Shown here: one piece after another, positions 52,483-60,659 of the stretch | How the letters are laid out: every line of letters starts with the position of its first letter | Numbering within the stretch: the stretch's first letter is position 1 | NCBI GenBank assembly: GCA_044220875.1 | Contig: JBGAQH010000006.1 | Span: forward strand, 62,001-126,000 | Origin: JAEUIT01 sp044220875 | GTDB lineage: Bacteria; Planctomycetota; Phycisphaerae; Phycisphaerales; SM1A02 | Direction: 5' to 3' | Length of the DNA stretch: 64,000 nucleotides | Program-made: the position numbers and the translations under genes | The notes under the pieces: generated by a model | Told to the model about the DNA's origin: nothing | Database searches by the model: none | The model's input: the letters and a program-made list of their open reading frames with translations, nothing else

Positions 52483-53580
52483 TTACTTCGAGGAGCCGCC
52501 CGAGGGAGGAGCGCTCGGGGCGGAGGGGTTGTTGATCGGGGCGCCGCCGCCATTGCCGCCGCCCGACGTCCCGCCGCCCGTGGCGCCGGTCACCTTGCCG
52601 TCGCGGAACTTGACGTTCTCGACGATCGACACGCCCGGCGTGAAGGTCACATAGCGCGACTCGGCCACCTGATGGGTCGGCTGACCGGAGAAGGGATAGC
52701 CGCCCAGCTTGCGATGGATCCAGTCCGGAGCGCGGACGATGAGCACGCCCTGGTAGTAGCGGATGCTCGCCCACTGGCCGCCGTTCTCCGTCCACGCGTC
52801 GGGCTCGACCGACTCCATAATGACGGTGACGAGTTCGTTGGCCTTGTCCTCTTCGGCCTTGCGCGCGGGGTCTTCCTTCGGATCGCCGAAGACGTTGCCG
52901 CCGCCGCCGCTGCCGCCGCCACCGCTGCCGCCACCGCCGAATCCGCCGCCGCCGCCACCACCACCGAATCCGCCACCGCCGCCGCCGTTGCCGCCACCGC
53001 CCTGGCCGCCACCCTGGTTGCCCTGCTGGATGGACTGGTTCAGGTTGAAGACGGGGGCGTTGTCGTAGCGCGGGACCTCGATGAGAAGGTCACGCACGGG
53101 ATACATGCGGAGCTCTTGGGCCGAAGGCACGCTGAGGCGTTCCTTCGTGCCGACCTCGATGAAGCTGTCGCGGATCTGCCAGGTGCACGGCTCGTCGGTG
53201 CTGCACTGGTCCAAGATCATCTCCAGCACGACGAGCGCGGGCTTGCGCTCGGCCTTGAGCGTGATCTCCGCCTCCGGGTCGATGCCGTTGCCGGCCTTGT
53301 CGCTGCTGTAGCGGCCAACAAGCGAGACGCCGAGGGCGTTGCCGACGTAGTCGATCGCCTCGCGCGCCCGCGTCGCCTTGAAGTCGCAGGTGATGTCGGT
53401 GTACATCAGCGCCCCGAGCATCGCTGCCTTCGAGGTGTTGTGCGAGGCAGCGGACCGCTTCTGCTCGGCGACTCCCTGAAGGCGCTCGGAGAGCGACTGC
53501 GCCGAGGCGCAGTACGCGATCGAGATCGCAAGGAGCGAGACCCCACAGGACGACGCAGTCACAAAGGCCGATCGACGCAT
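52483..53580 (-). CDS. Exported paralogue with Gly-rich linker (secretin-N-domain-like)
   Basis: This 365-residue protein has a signal peptide (SSCGVSLLAISIAYCASAQS). The N-terminal domain has DITCDFKATRAREAIDYVGN and ERKPALVVLEMILDQC, then TWQIRDSFIEVGTKERL and MYPVRDLLIEVPRYDNAP. A linker of about 50 residues is nearly all Gly/Ser with some Phe (52890-53030, GGC/GCC repeats). The C-terminal block QWASIRYYQGVLIVRAPDWI, then HRKLGGYPFSGQ, matches the paralogue at 51213. A Gly/Ser/Pro tail ends it. Together with the neighbour it looks like a tandem duplication. The function is unknown; a role in a secretion apparatus is only a guess. Confidence 0.7.
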   Translation of the reverse strand: MRRSAFVTASSCGVSLLAISIAYCASAQSLSERLQGVAEQKRSAASHNTSKAAMLGALMYTDITCDFKATRAREAIDYVGNALGVSLVGRYSSDKAGNGIDPEAEITLKAERKPALVVLEMILDQCSTDEPCTWQIRDSFIEVGTKERLSVPSAQELRMYPVRDLLIEVPRYDNAPVFNLNQSIQQGNQGGGQGGGGNGGGGGGFGGGGGGGGFGGGGSGGGGSGGGGNVFGDPKEDPARKAEEDKANELVTVIMESVEPDAWTENGGQWASIRYYQGVLIVRAPDWIHRKLGGYPFSGQPTHQVAESRYVTFTPGVSIVENVKFRDGKVTGATGGGTSGGGNGGGAPINNPSAPSAPPSGGSSK

Positions 53581-53684
53581 GCAAAACCTCCGAAGGGTGC
53601 GGTGCCCCCACCACTGTGGAATATACGGACGTTCTCGCCCGTACCAACAGTTTTCTTCGGTGAATGCCGGTGAAAGGTTGCCGG

Positions 53685-55823
53685 TTACTTCACACTCGTC
53701 CCATGTGGGGAGACCGGAGGCGGAGCGGATGAGCCGCCGCCCGGAGGTTCGCGCTCCCCCGGCTCGCGCTCGCCATGGTCCGGATCACGCTCCACTTGGG
53801 GTGGTTCCGACGCGGGTACCGGAGCCGTCGGCAGTGGAGACCACGGGTCGGCCTGCAGTGCGAAAACGTCAACCAGCACCGCCATGGCGTTGGCCGCGAC
53901 GTGCTGTTCGGAGTCCCACAGGGCCTCGCGGATCCCCCCCTCGACCCGCCCGGGGTTCCGGTAGAAGGCGGAGAGGTCGCCGGAAATCGTCAGCTCCTGG
54001 CTGAACCGGAGGAGTGCGATCAGGCGGGTGCGGAAGAGATCGAGGGTGTGGAGGCCATCCTGGTCGCTGATCGGCACGAAGCCTGAGAAGCAGAGCAGGG
54101 CGGCGAGGGCCAATCCGGGCCGAAGCGATTGGCTGGTGACTCCGGCTCGGCGTTCCCCCGTCAGGCGGAAGCCGCCTCGAAGGTCCTGCTCGGCGGCCAG
54201 CTCCGAGAAGCCCGCCTGGACGAGGAGGAGTGCCTTCATGAGCGCCTGGCCCTCGACGACATGGACCCCCGGCTCGCCGGTCGCCCGGGCGTAGTAGCTG
54301 TCGGCGAGGACCAGCCACGGCAGCACCCCGATGAGCTGGGGCTTCTCCGTCGTCTGCCAGAGCGAGTCGATGATCTTGTGGAGCTCGGTCGCGGGGATGA
54401 AGCGCCGCTCGGTGCCCACCGTCATCGAAGCGGCGATTGCCGCGAGGGCCCGTTCGTTGAGGCTGTTGCCGCGGGCGAGCCGGTCGGCGAGCTTCTCGCG
54501 CGAGAGGCGGGCCGCCTCCATCACGTCGTCGCTGAGCGGCTCGGCGTTGTCGGCGTTGGGCGAGGAGATCTCGTCCTGCATCAACAGCTCGACCGCACAG
54601 GAGAAGCCCACCATCGCCGGGACGACGGCAAGCGGCTGACTCTCCGTCGGCGTCGTCTCGATGAAGTCGTCGAGCAATCGCCGCGTGAGGGCGAGCGCCT
54701 CGCGGCGCTCCGCGTCGGAGAAGGCCTTCGAGGTCGCGACTGCCGCCGCGGCCCACGCGAGGAAGGCCTGGTCCTGCGGCGGCGCGATGAGCGGCTCGTA
54801 GGCGTCGCGCACCGGAATGTAGTTGCCGAAGCTCCCGATGCCGGGCGGCAGGCCCTCCACGCCCTCCGACGGAGGCAGCGCCCGAATCGCGCGGCGAAGG
54901 ATCGCCATGGCGTGGGCCGTGACGGACGCTCTGGTGATCTCGCTGTCGATGACGCGGGTGACGCCGCGGCCGCGCGGCGCCGGCGGCGCGTCGGCGCTCG
55001 CCTGGGCGAGGCGCAACGAGGTGAAGCGGAAGACGCCGACCGGCTCGATGCGGGCGAGTTCGGGGAGGTCCTTGTCGGGCAATCCCGACTCGCGGACCAG
55101 CCGCATGAGCGTGCCGTGCGGATCGCGGGCGGTGTTGCTGGCGAGCATCCGACAGGGGAAGGCGATGTGCCAGGAGATGGAGCCGGCATAGCCGCGCCGC
55201 AGGGCGATGCCGTCAAGCCCGCGATCGATGCGGGCCGCGCACTCGTCGAGCACGCGACCGAGCAGCGGCTCGGGGCGGCCGGCGAATTCGATCTCCATCG
55301 CGAGGCGCGTTCCCGCCGTCGCGCGGGCCGCGGGATCGAGGCCGCGGATGAGTTCGTCGCCCAGCGTCGACGCGACGGCCCGCGAGATCGCGCGCCGCAG
55401 CATGCGATCGTCGCCGACGGTGCCGGGCCATTCCTCGCCGGACCCGATGATGCGGCCTTCAAACCGCAGCAGCACGCAGATGCCGCGGACGCCCGGCAGA
55501 GGAATGCCCGACTCGGGCGCCGAGGCCTCGGGCACCTTGAGCGCCGAGACCCACTCGCGTGCGGTGAGGAAGCCATTCACGCAGGAGGCGATGTCCGGCT
55601 CGCTCGGGGAGTCGAGGGGCGGCGGCGCGATGCGGACGCTCGGCGCCGGCGGCTCGCCCTTGCCATGTTCCGGCTCGCCCTTGCCGTGCTGCGGGTCGGC
55701 GGCGCCGGCGGGTTTCTCGGACTGGGCGGCCTGCGCCGATCCCGATCGCGTCGAGAGGCCCGAGGGCAGCGCGAACGCGACACTCGTGGCGAGCAGGCAA
55801 CAGGCGATGTGGCGAATTCGCAT
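53685..55823 (-). CDS. Large exported protein with AMMECR1-like domain
   Basis: This 712-residue protein has a signal peptide (HIACCLLATSVAFALPSGLS). At about residues 100-275 it resembles AMMECR1: GVRGICVLLRFEGRIIGSGE, a helix with MLRRAISRAVAST, LAMEIEFAGRPEPLLG, an inserted AARIDRGLDGIALRRGYAGS, and LMRLVRESGLPDKDL with VGVFRFTSLRL. The second half (300-640) is helical (AWAAAAVATSKAFSDAERRE, LLPWLV-like VLPWLVLADSYYARATG) and might be an alpha/alpha barrel. An acidic Pro/Gly tail follows. AMMECR1 proteins are usually cytoplasmic and of unknown role, so an exported version would be unusual. The call is an inference from pattern only. It lies upstream of the two paralogues on the same strand. 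Confidence 0.6.
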   Translation of the reverse strand: MRIRHIACCLLATSVAFALPSGLSTRSGSAQAAQSEKPAGAADPQHGKGEPEHGKGEPPAPSVRIAPPPLDSPSEPDIASCVNGFLTAREWVSALKVPEASAPESGIPLPGVRGICVLLRFEGRIIGSGEEWPGTVGDDRMLRRAISRAVASTLGDELIRGLDPAARATAGTRLAMEIEFAGRPEPLLGRVLDECAARIDRGLDGIALRRGYAGSISWHIAFPCRMLASNTARDPHGTLMRLVRESGLPDKDLPELARIEPVGVFRFTSLRLAQASADAPPAPRGRGVTRVIDSEITRASVTAHAMAILRRAIRALPPSEGVEGLPPGIGSFGNYIPVRDAYEPLIAPPQDQAFLAWAAAAVATSKAFSDAERREALALTRRLLDDFIETTPTESQPLAVVPAMVGFSCAVELLMQDEISSPNADNAEPLSDDVMEAARLSREKLADRLARGNSLNERALAAIAASMTVGTERRFIPATELHKIIDSLWQTTEKPQLIGVLPWLVLADSYYARATGEPGVHVVEGQALMKALLLVQAGFSELAAEQDLRGGFRLTGERRAGVTSQSLRPGLALAALLCFSGFVPISDQDGLHTLDLFRTRLIALLRFSQELTISGDLSAFYRNPGRVEGGIREALWDSEQHVAANAMAVLVDVFALQADPWSPLPTAPVPASEPPQVERDPDHGEREPGEREPPGGGSSAPPPVSPHGTSVK

Positions 55824-56252
55824 CGGGCCTCACCATCGGACGGGAGCGTCGGCGAACGCGCGGCGCCGAACCGTCCGCACGGCGCCCGGAAGCCACCCGC
55901 AGCGCCTCGAGGGCGAGCGTGGCACGGCGTTTGATCCTACTCCCTTCAGACGCGTGTTGCGGGCTCGACCACGAGCGGCACGCCTGACCCGACGAAGAGC
56001 AGGAAGGACCGACGCCGATGATTACCGCCCTCGCATTCCGCATGTTGGCCATCGAGGACCGGACACGTCGGCTTCTTCTTCTCACCGCTCTGGCATTTGC
56101 TGGTCTCTGCTGAGTTCGAATCAGAGGCTCTCACCATCAACCTTCGGGTCCTCGCTCCACGTCGACCCCTGCTCGCCTCGCAAGAGGCTCAGTCAAGCCC
56201 CGCGGCAGGATGCCGCGGGGTTTGATCGTTTCACGGCCGCGAGCGAATGGAC
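55824..56252. other. 429-nt intergenic region with small ORF and terminator
   Basis: The stretch separates two minus-strand operons. It contains the terminator at 56193-56225, an ORF at 55946-56140 on the minus strand (64 residues, somewhat lower GC, Cys/Lys-rich N-terminal half, hydrophobic C-terminal segment FLLFVGSGVPLVV, not recognised), and presumably the promoter of the gene at 55823. I do not call the ORF a gene. Confidence 0.4.
56193..56225 (-). terminator. Intrinsic terminator after the second RND operon
   Basis: A 15-bp stem (one G-T pair) with loop GGA: TCAAGCCCCGCGGCA pairs with TGCCGCGGGGTTTGA. It lies 28 nt beyond the RND pump stop codon on the minus strand. The AA/TT-rich outer part gives weak U-tracts on either strand, so it may act bidirectionally. 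Confidence 0.75.
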
Positions 56253-59200
56253 TCAGGCGATGGCCGGGGCGGGCTCCGTGGCGGGCCGGGCCGGCGCGGG
56301 CTGGCCCTTCGGCTCGGGAGCGTGCCGCTTCGCGTGCGAACCGGCGATGAGCATGTAGATCGACGGCACCACGAGCAGCGTGAAGACCGTCGAGATGATC
56401 ATGCCGGTGACGAGCACCATGCCGATCGAGTTGCGGGCCAGGGCTCCGGCGCCGGTGACGAGCACGAGGGGGAAGTGACCGACCACGGTCGCGACGCTGG
56501 TCATGAGGATCGGGCGCAGTCGGGTCATCGCCGACTCGCGGACCGCCTCGAGCTTGGTGCGCCCCTCGGCCTGCAGGTGGTTCGCGAACTCGACGATCAG
56601 GATGCCGTTCTTGGCGACGAGTCCGACCAGCGTGATGAGGCCGACCTGCGAATAGATGTTGATCGTCGTCCAGCCGAGGAAGGTGAAGACGAGCGCGCCC
56701 GAGATGGCCAGCGGGACGGAACCCAACAGGACGATCAGCGGATCGCGGAAGCTCGAGAACTGGGCGGCAAGCACGAGATAGATGAGTCCGAGGGCGAAGG
56801 CCAGGGTCACGGCGAGCGAGGAGCCCTCGTGGCGGAGCTGGCGGGACTCGCCCGCGTAGTCGATCGAGTAGTTCGCGGGCAGGATCTTCCGCGCCGCGGC
56901 CTCGAGGGCGCTGAGCGCCTCCTCCTTGGTCACGCCCGCGGCGACGCCGCCCGAGATCTTCACGCTGTTTTTCTGCTGGAAGCGGTTGAGCGAGCGAGGC
57001 GCCGCGACGGTCTCGAGCCGGACGATCGAGCCGACGCTCACCAGCCCGCCACTGGCCGTCCGCATCTTCATCTGAAGCAGGCTCTCGGGCGTCGATCGGC
57101 CGGCGTCCTTCACCTGCGGGATGACCTTGTAGCTGCGCCCCTCGAGGTTGAAGCGATTGACGTAGCCGCCGGCGAGCATGACCGCGAGTTCGCGGCCGAC
57201 GGTCGCAAGGTCGAGTCCCATGTCGGCGACCTTCTCGCGGTCGATGATGAGCCGCGTCTGCGGAAGGTCGATCTTGAGGTCGCTGTCGGCGAAGAGGAAC
57301 TTCCCGCTGCCGAACGCGGCGCCGACGAGCTGGTTTGAGTATTCGGCCATCTGCTCGGGCTGGTCGGAGCTGGTGATGATCAGCTCGACGTCCATGTTGC
57401 CGGCGCCGGGCAGCGGCGGGGGAAGGATCGGGAAGGCGCGGATGCCCGCGATGCTCGAGACGAGCCCGTAGGCCTGGCCCTGCATCTCGCGCGTGGTGCG
57501 CTTCCGCTCGTTCCACTTCACCGTCTGCATGCCGCCGAATCCCGACGACGGGGACATGAGCACGCGCCAGACGAACTTCGCCTCGGGAATGGTGGCCAGG
57601 GCCGCGGACATCTTCGACACCGACTCGCGCGTCGAGTCGAGCGAGGCGTCGGGGGCGGCCTGCAGCACGAAGAAGATGCCGCCCTCGTCCTCGGTCGGGG
57701 CGAGCTCCTTGCCGGAGAAGATGTAGAGCGGCGCCGCGGCGCAGGCGATGAGCACCGCGGCGAGGGCCATCGTCCAGCGCAGCGTGAGGGTGATGTCAAG
57801 CGTGCGCCCGTAGATCGCCCGGAGCCGATCGAAGATGGCGTTCACGAATCGGGTGAAGCGTCCCTCGTGCCCGTGCTCGGGCACGAGCCGTGAGCTCATC
57901 ACCGGCGAGAGGGAGATGGCGACGATGCCGGAGCAAACCACCGATGCGGCGAGGGCAAAGGCGAACTCCCGGAAGAGGACGCCGGTGAGCCCTCCCTGGA
58001 ATCCGATCGGGGCGTAGACCGCCGCGAGCGTGATGGTCATCGAGATGACCGGGGCGAGGAGCTCGCGGGCGCCGAGGAGCGCGGCCTCGATTCGCCCTCG
58101 CCCCTCGCGCACGTGGCGCTCGACGTTCTCGACCATGACGATCGCGTCGTCGACGACGAGGCCGACCGAGAGGACGATCGCCAGGATGGTGAGGAGATTC
58201 AGGGAGAATCCCATCAGGTACATGAAGATGCACGCCCCGGCGATCGAGATCGGGATCGCCACGAGCGGCACGAGCACGGTGCGGATCGAGCCCATGAAGA
58301 GGAAGACGACGAGGGCGACGATGCCGACGGTCTCGGCAAGCGTCTTGCCGATCTCCCGCAGGGCGTTCCGCATGTAGTAGGTGCCGTCGTAGGCGAGGTC
58401 CATCTTCACCGTCGCGGCGAGCGTCGGCCGGATCGCGTCCATCTTGGCCATGAGACGCTCGCTGACGTCGATCTCGTTGGCCCGCGGCTGCGGCCAGACC
58501 GAGAGGTAGATCGCCGGCTTGCCGTTGAATCCCGCCTCGCCGGTCGGCTCCTCGCCGCCGAGCTCGACCTCGGCCAGGTCGCGGAGGCGGACGATCGAGC
58601 CGTCGCGCTCGCGGACGATGAGCGAGTCGAACTCGGCGACCGAGCGGAGGTCGGTGTCGGTGAGGAGGTCAACCTGCACGTCCTTGCCCTTCGTGCGCCC
58701 GACCGCGGCGACGAAGTTGTTGCGCCGGATGGCCTCCCAGACCTCGCTCGGCGTGACGTCGAGCGCGGTGAGCTTCGACTCGTCGAGCCAGACGCGCATC
58801 GCGAGATTGCGCGGGCCCTCGATGCCGACCCGCTGTACGCCCTCGATCGTCGCGAGCTGCGGCTGGATCTCGCGGGCGAGGTAGTCGTTGAGCTGGGTCA
58901 GCGTCAGCGAGTCGGAGGTGAAGCTGACATAGAAGGTCGCGAAGGGCCGGTCGGCGCGCTGGATCTGGATGACCGGCGACTCGGCCTCGGCGGGCAGCTC
59001 GCTGCGCACCTGGTTCAGTCGGGCGGTGATCTCGGCCAGGGCCGCGCTCGAGTCATGGTTCAGCCGCAGGTTGACGGTGATCATGCTCATGCCCGGGGTC
59101 GACGAGCTCTCGACGTAGTCGATGCCGTCGATCGCCGAGACCGCCTGCTCGATCGGCGTGGTGAGGAATCCGCGCACGGTCTCGGCGCTGGCGCCGACGT

Positions 59201-59354
59201 AGACGGTGTTCAGGATGATCTTCGTCGACTCGATCCGCGGGTATTGCCGTATCGGCAGCGCCGAGACGCAGCGCCAGCCGACCGCGAGCAGGATCAGGTT
59301 GATGACGACCGCGAGCACGGGTCGCTTGATGAAGATGTCGGTGATCGAGGCCAT
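56253..59354 (-). CDS. RND family efflux pump inner-membrane transporter (second system)
   Basis: This 1033-residue transporter resembles the MexF/AcrB HAE-1 group. It begins ITDIFIKRPVLAVVINLILL, and the proton-relay motif is LVVDDAIVMVENVERHVREG. The pore domain and TM bundles (EVGIVALVVFLFMGSIRTVL type segments, SLSPVMSSRLVPEHGHEG, GLVAKNGILIVEFANHLQAEG) are all present. The start at 59354 (SITDIFIKRP) matches the family; an upstream ATG adds 18 unrelated residues. It lies 72 nt after the adaptor stop, and TetR-adaptor-pump are co-oriented. Substrates are unknown. No outer-membrane factor is adjacent. Confidence 0.94.
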   Translation of the reverse strand: MASITDIFIKRPVLAVVINLILLAVGWRCVSALPIRQYPRIESTKIILNTVYVGASAETVRGFLTTPIEQAVSAIDGIDYVESSSTPGMSMITVNLRLNHDSSAALAEITARLNQVRSELPAEAESPVIQIQRADRPFATFYVSFTSDSLTLTQLNDYLAREIQPQLATIEGVQRVGIEGPRNLAMRVWLDESKLTALDVTPSEVWEAIRRNNFVAAVGRTKGKDVQVDLLTDTDLRSVAEFDSLIVRERDGSIVRLRDLAEVELGGEEPTGEAGFNGKPAIYLSVWPQPRANEIDVSERLMAKMDAIRPTLAATVKMDLAYDGTYYMRNALREIGKTLAETVGIVALVVFLFMGSIRTVLVPLVAIPISIAGACIFMYLMGFSLNLLTILAIVLSVGLVVDDAIVMVENVERHVREGRGRIEAALLGARELLAPVISMTITLAAVYAPIGFQGGLTGVLFREFAFALAASVVCSGIVAISLSPVMSSRLVPEHGHEGRFTRFVNAIFDRLRAIYGRTLDITLTLRWTMALAAVLIACAAAPLYIFSGKELAPTEDEGGIFFVLQAAPDASLDSTRESVSKMSAALATIPEAKFVWRVLMSPSSGFGGMQTVKWNERKRTTREMQGQAYGLVSSIAGIRAFPILPPPLPGAGNMDVELIITSSDQPEQMAEYSNQLVGAAFGSGKFLFADSDLKIDLPQTRLIIDREKVADMGLDLATVGRELAVMLAGGYVNRFNLEGRSYKVIPQVKDAGRSTPESLLQMKMRTASGGLVSVGSIVRLETVAAPRSLNRFQQKNSVKISGGVAAGVTKEEALSALEAAARKILPANYSIDYAGESRQLRHEGSSLAVTLAFALGLIYLVLAAQFSSFRDPLIVLLGSVPLAISGALVFTFLGWTTINIYSQVGLITLVGLVAKNGILIVEFANHLQAEGRTKLEAVRESAMTRLRPILMTSVATVVGHFPLVLVTGAGALARNSIGMVLVTGMIISTVFTLLVVPSIYMLIAGSHAKRHAPEPKGQPAPARPATEPAPAIA

Positions 59355-59426
59355 GGTGGGTCGTATCGTGTGTCGCGCCGGAAGGAGTGTGCGCCCGGAG
59401 GGCGCCACGGACTGCTCGCATGGGCT

Positions 59427-60659
59427 CTAGGTGCCCGCGGGGGCGGGGGCGGGCGGCGGCTGCATCGAGGCGGGATCGGTCACCTTCACGCCCTCGCGCA
59501 GCTTGAAGGAGCCGCTGGTGGCGACGCGCTCGCCCGTGCGCACGCCGTCGAGGATGATGACGTCGTCGCCGACCGAGGGGCCGAGCTTCACCGGACGCTG
59601 CTTGGCCCGCAGCGTGTTCGGGGGGTCGCCCGGTGCGGCGCTGGCCTCGACCACCCAGACGTGGTCGCCGAAGGTCGCCCGTCGCACCGCGGTCGCGGGC
59701 ACGGCGACGTAGGGCTTCGGGGCGTCGATGGGGACGCGAACCTGGACGAACATGCCCGGGCGGATCCGCTGTTCGCCGTCGACGGTCGGGTTGTCGACGA
59801 TGCCGCGGACGCGGACGTTGCGGGTGTCGTTGCTGACCGTGGCGTCGAGGGCGACGACCTCGATGGCGATCGGGTCGGGGCCGAGGACGGGGCTTGTGGC
59901 CATGACCTTGAGCCCGAGCTTCACGCGGGTGAGGTACTCCTGCGGAATCGCGAAGTCGAGGTAGATGCGGTCGGTGATCTCCTCGAGCAGGACGAAGTTC
60001 GTGCCCTCGGCGAGATACTGCCCCTCGTGCACGGTGCGGATCCCGGCCCGTCCGCGGAAGGGGGCGCGGATGACGTGCTTGCCGACGCGAACCCGGACCT
60101 GGTCAGCCTTCGAGCGGGCCTGATCGATCTCGGCGCGGAGCCGGGCGACGTCGGCCTTCGCGGAGCTGACCTCGGCGGTGCGGCGGTCGACCTCGATCGG
60201 CGTCGCTGCGTTCTGCTGGCTCGCCTGCATCACCGCGTTGAGTTCGGTCTCGGCCAACTGGAGATGTGACTCGCCCACCGCGACGTTGGCCTCGGCGACG
60301 TGGATCGCGGCCTCGGCCGCGGCCAGGTCGGCCCGCTCGGTCGAGTCGTCGAGGGAGAGGATCACCTGTCCGGCCTCCACCACGGTGCCCGACTCGAAGC
60401 GAACCTCCTTGACGATGCCGGCGAGCTCGTTGCTCATCCGCACCGAGCGCAGCGAGAACGCCGTGCCGACGAGGTCGGACATCGGTTGCCACTGGATCTC
60501 GCGGGCGACGGCGACGCTGGCCGACTCGCCGAATTCGGGCATCGGCGGCGCGTTCATCGCCGCATCGATCTGGCTCTTCTTGTAGAGGGCAAGTCCGCCG
60601 CCGACGACGGCGAGGGTCGCGAACACCGCGGTGCCCGCGAGGACGGTGGAGAGTTTCAT
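59427..60659 (-). CDS. RND efflux periplasmic adaptor (second system)
   Basis: This 410-residue membrane fusion protein starts with a hydrophobic anchor or signal (TVLAGTAVFATLAVVGGGLA). Lipoyl halves (VVEAGQVILSLDDSTERADL and VIRAPFRGRAGIRTVHEGQY) flank a coiled-coil hairpin (AEVSSAKADVARLRAEIDQA). A beta-barrel domain with VRVRGIVDNPTVDGEQRIRP and a membrane-proximal end follow. It probably connects the pump at 56253 to an outer-membrane channel. The start overlaps the TetR stop by 4 nt (ATGA). The C-terminus is Pro/Ala-rich. Confidence 0.92.
   Translation of the reverse strand: MKLSTVLAGTAVFATLAVVGGGLALYKKSQIDAAMNAPPMPEFGESASVAVAREIQWQPMSDLVGTAFSLRSVRMSNELAGIVKEVRFESGTVVEAGQVILSLDDSTERADLAAAEAAIHVAEANVAVGESHLQLAETELNAVMQASQQNAATPIEVDRRTAEVSSAKADVARLRAEIDQARSKADQVRVRVGKHVIRAPFRGRAGIRTVHEGQYLAEGTNFVLLEEITDRIYLDFAIPQEYLTRVKLGLKVMATSPVLGPDPIAIEVVALDATVSNDTRNVRVRGIVDNPTVDGEQRIRPGMFVQVRVPIDAPKPYVAVPATAVRRATFGDHVWVVEASAAPGDPPNTLRAKQRPVKLGPSVGDDVIILDGVRTGERVATSGSFKLREGVKVTDPASMQPPPAPAPAGT

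Noticed and set aside
52890..53030. GGC/GCC-rich stretch as a noncoding satellite
   Set aside because: It is in frame within the paralogue gene and encodes the Gly/Ser-rich linker, so it is coding low-complexity sequence.
56115..56121. TTCGAAT followed by C, resembling a tRNA T-loop
   Set aside because: The flanking T-stem does not pair (two mismatches of five) and no acceptor stem partner, D-arm or anticodon arm can be drawn upstream on either strand.
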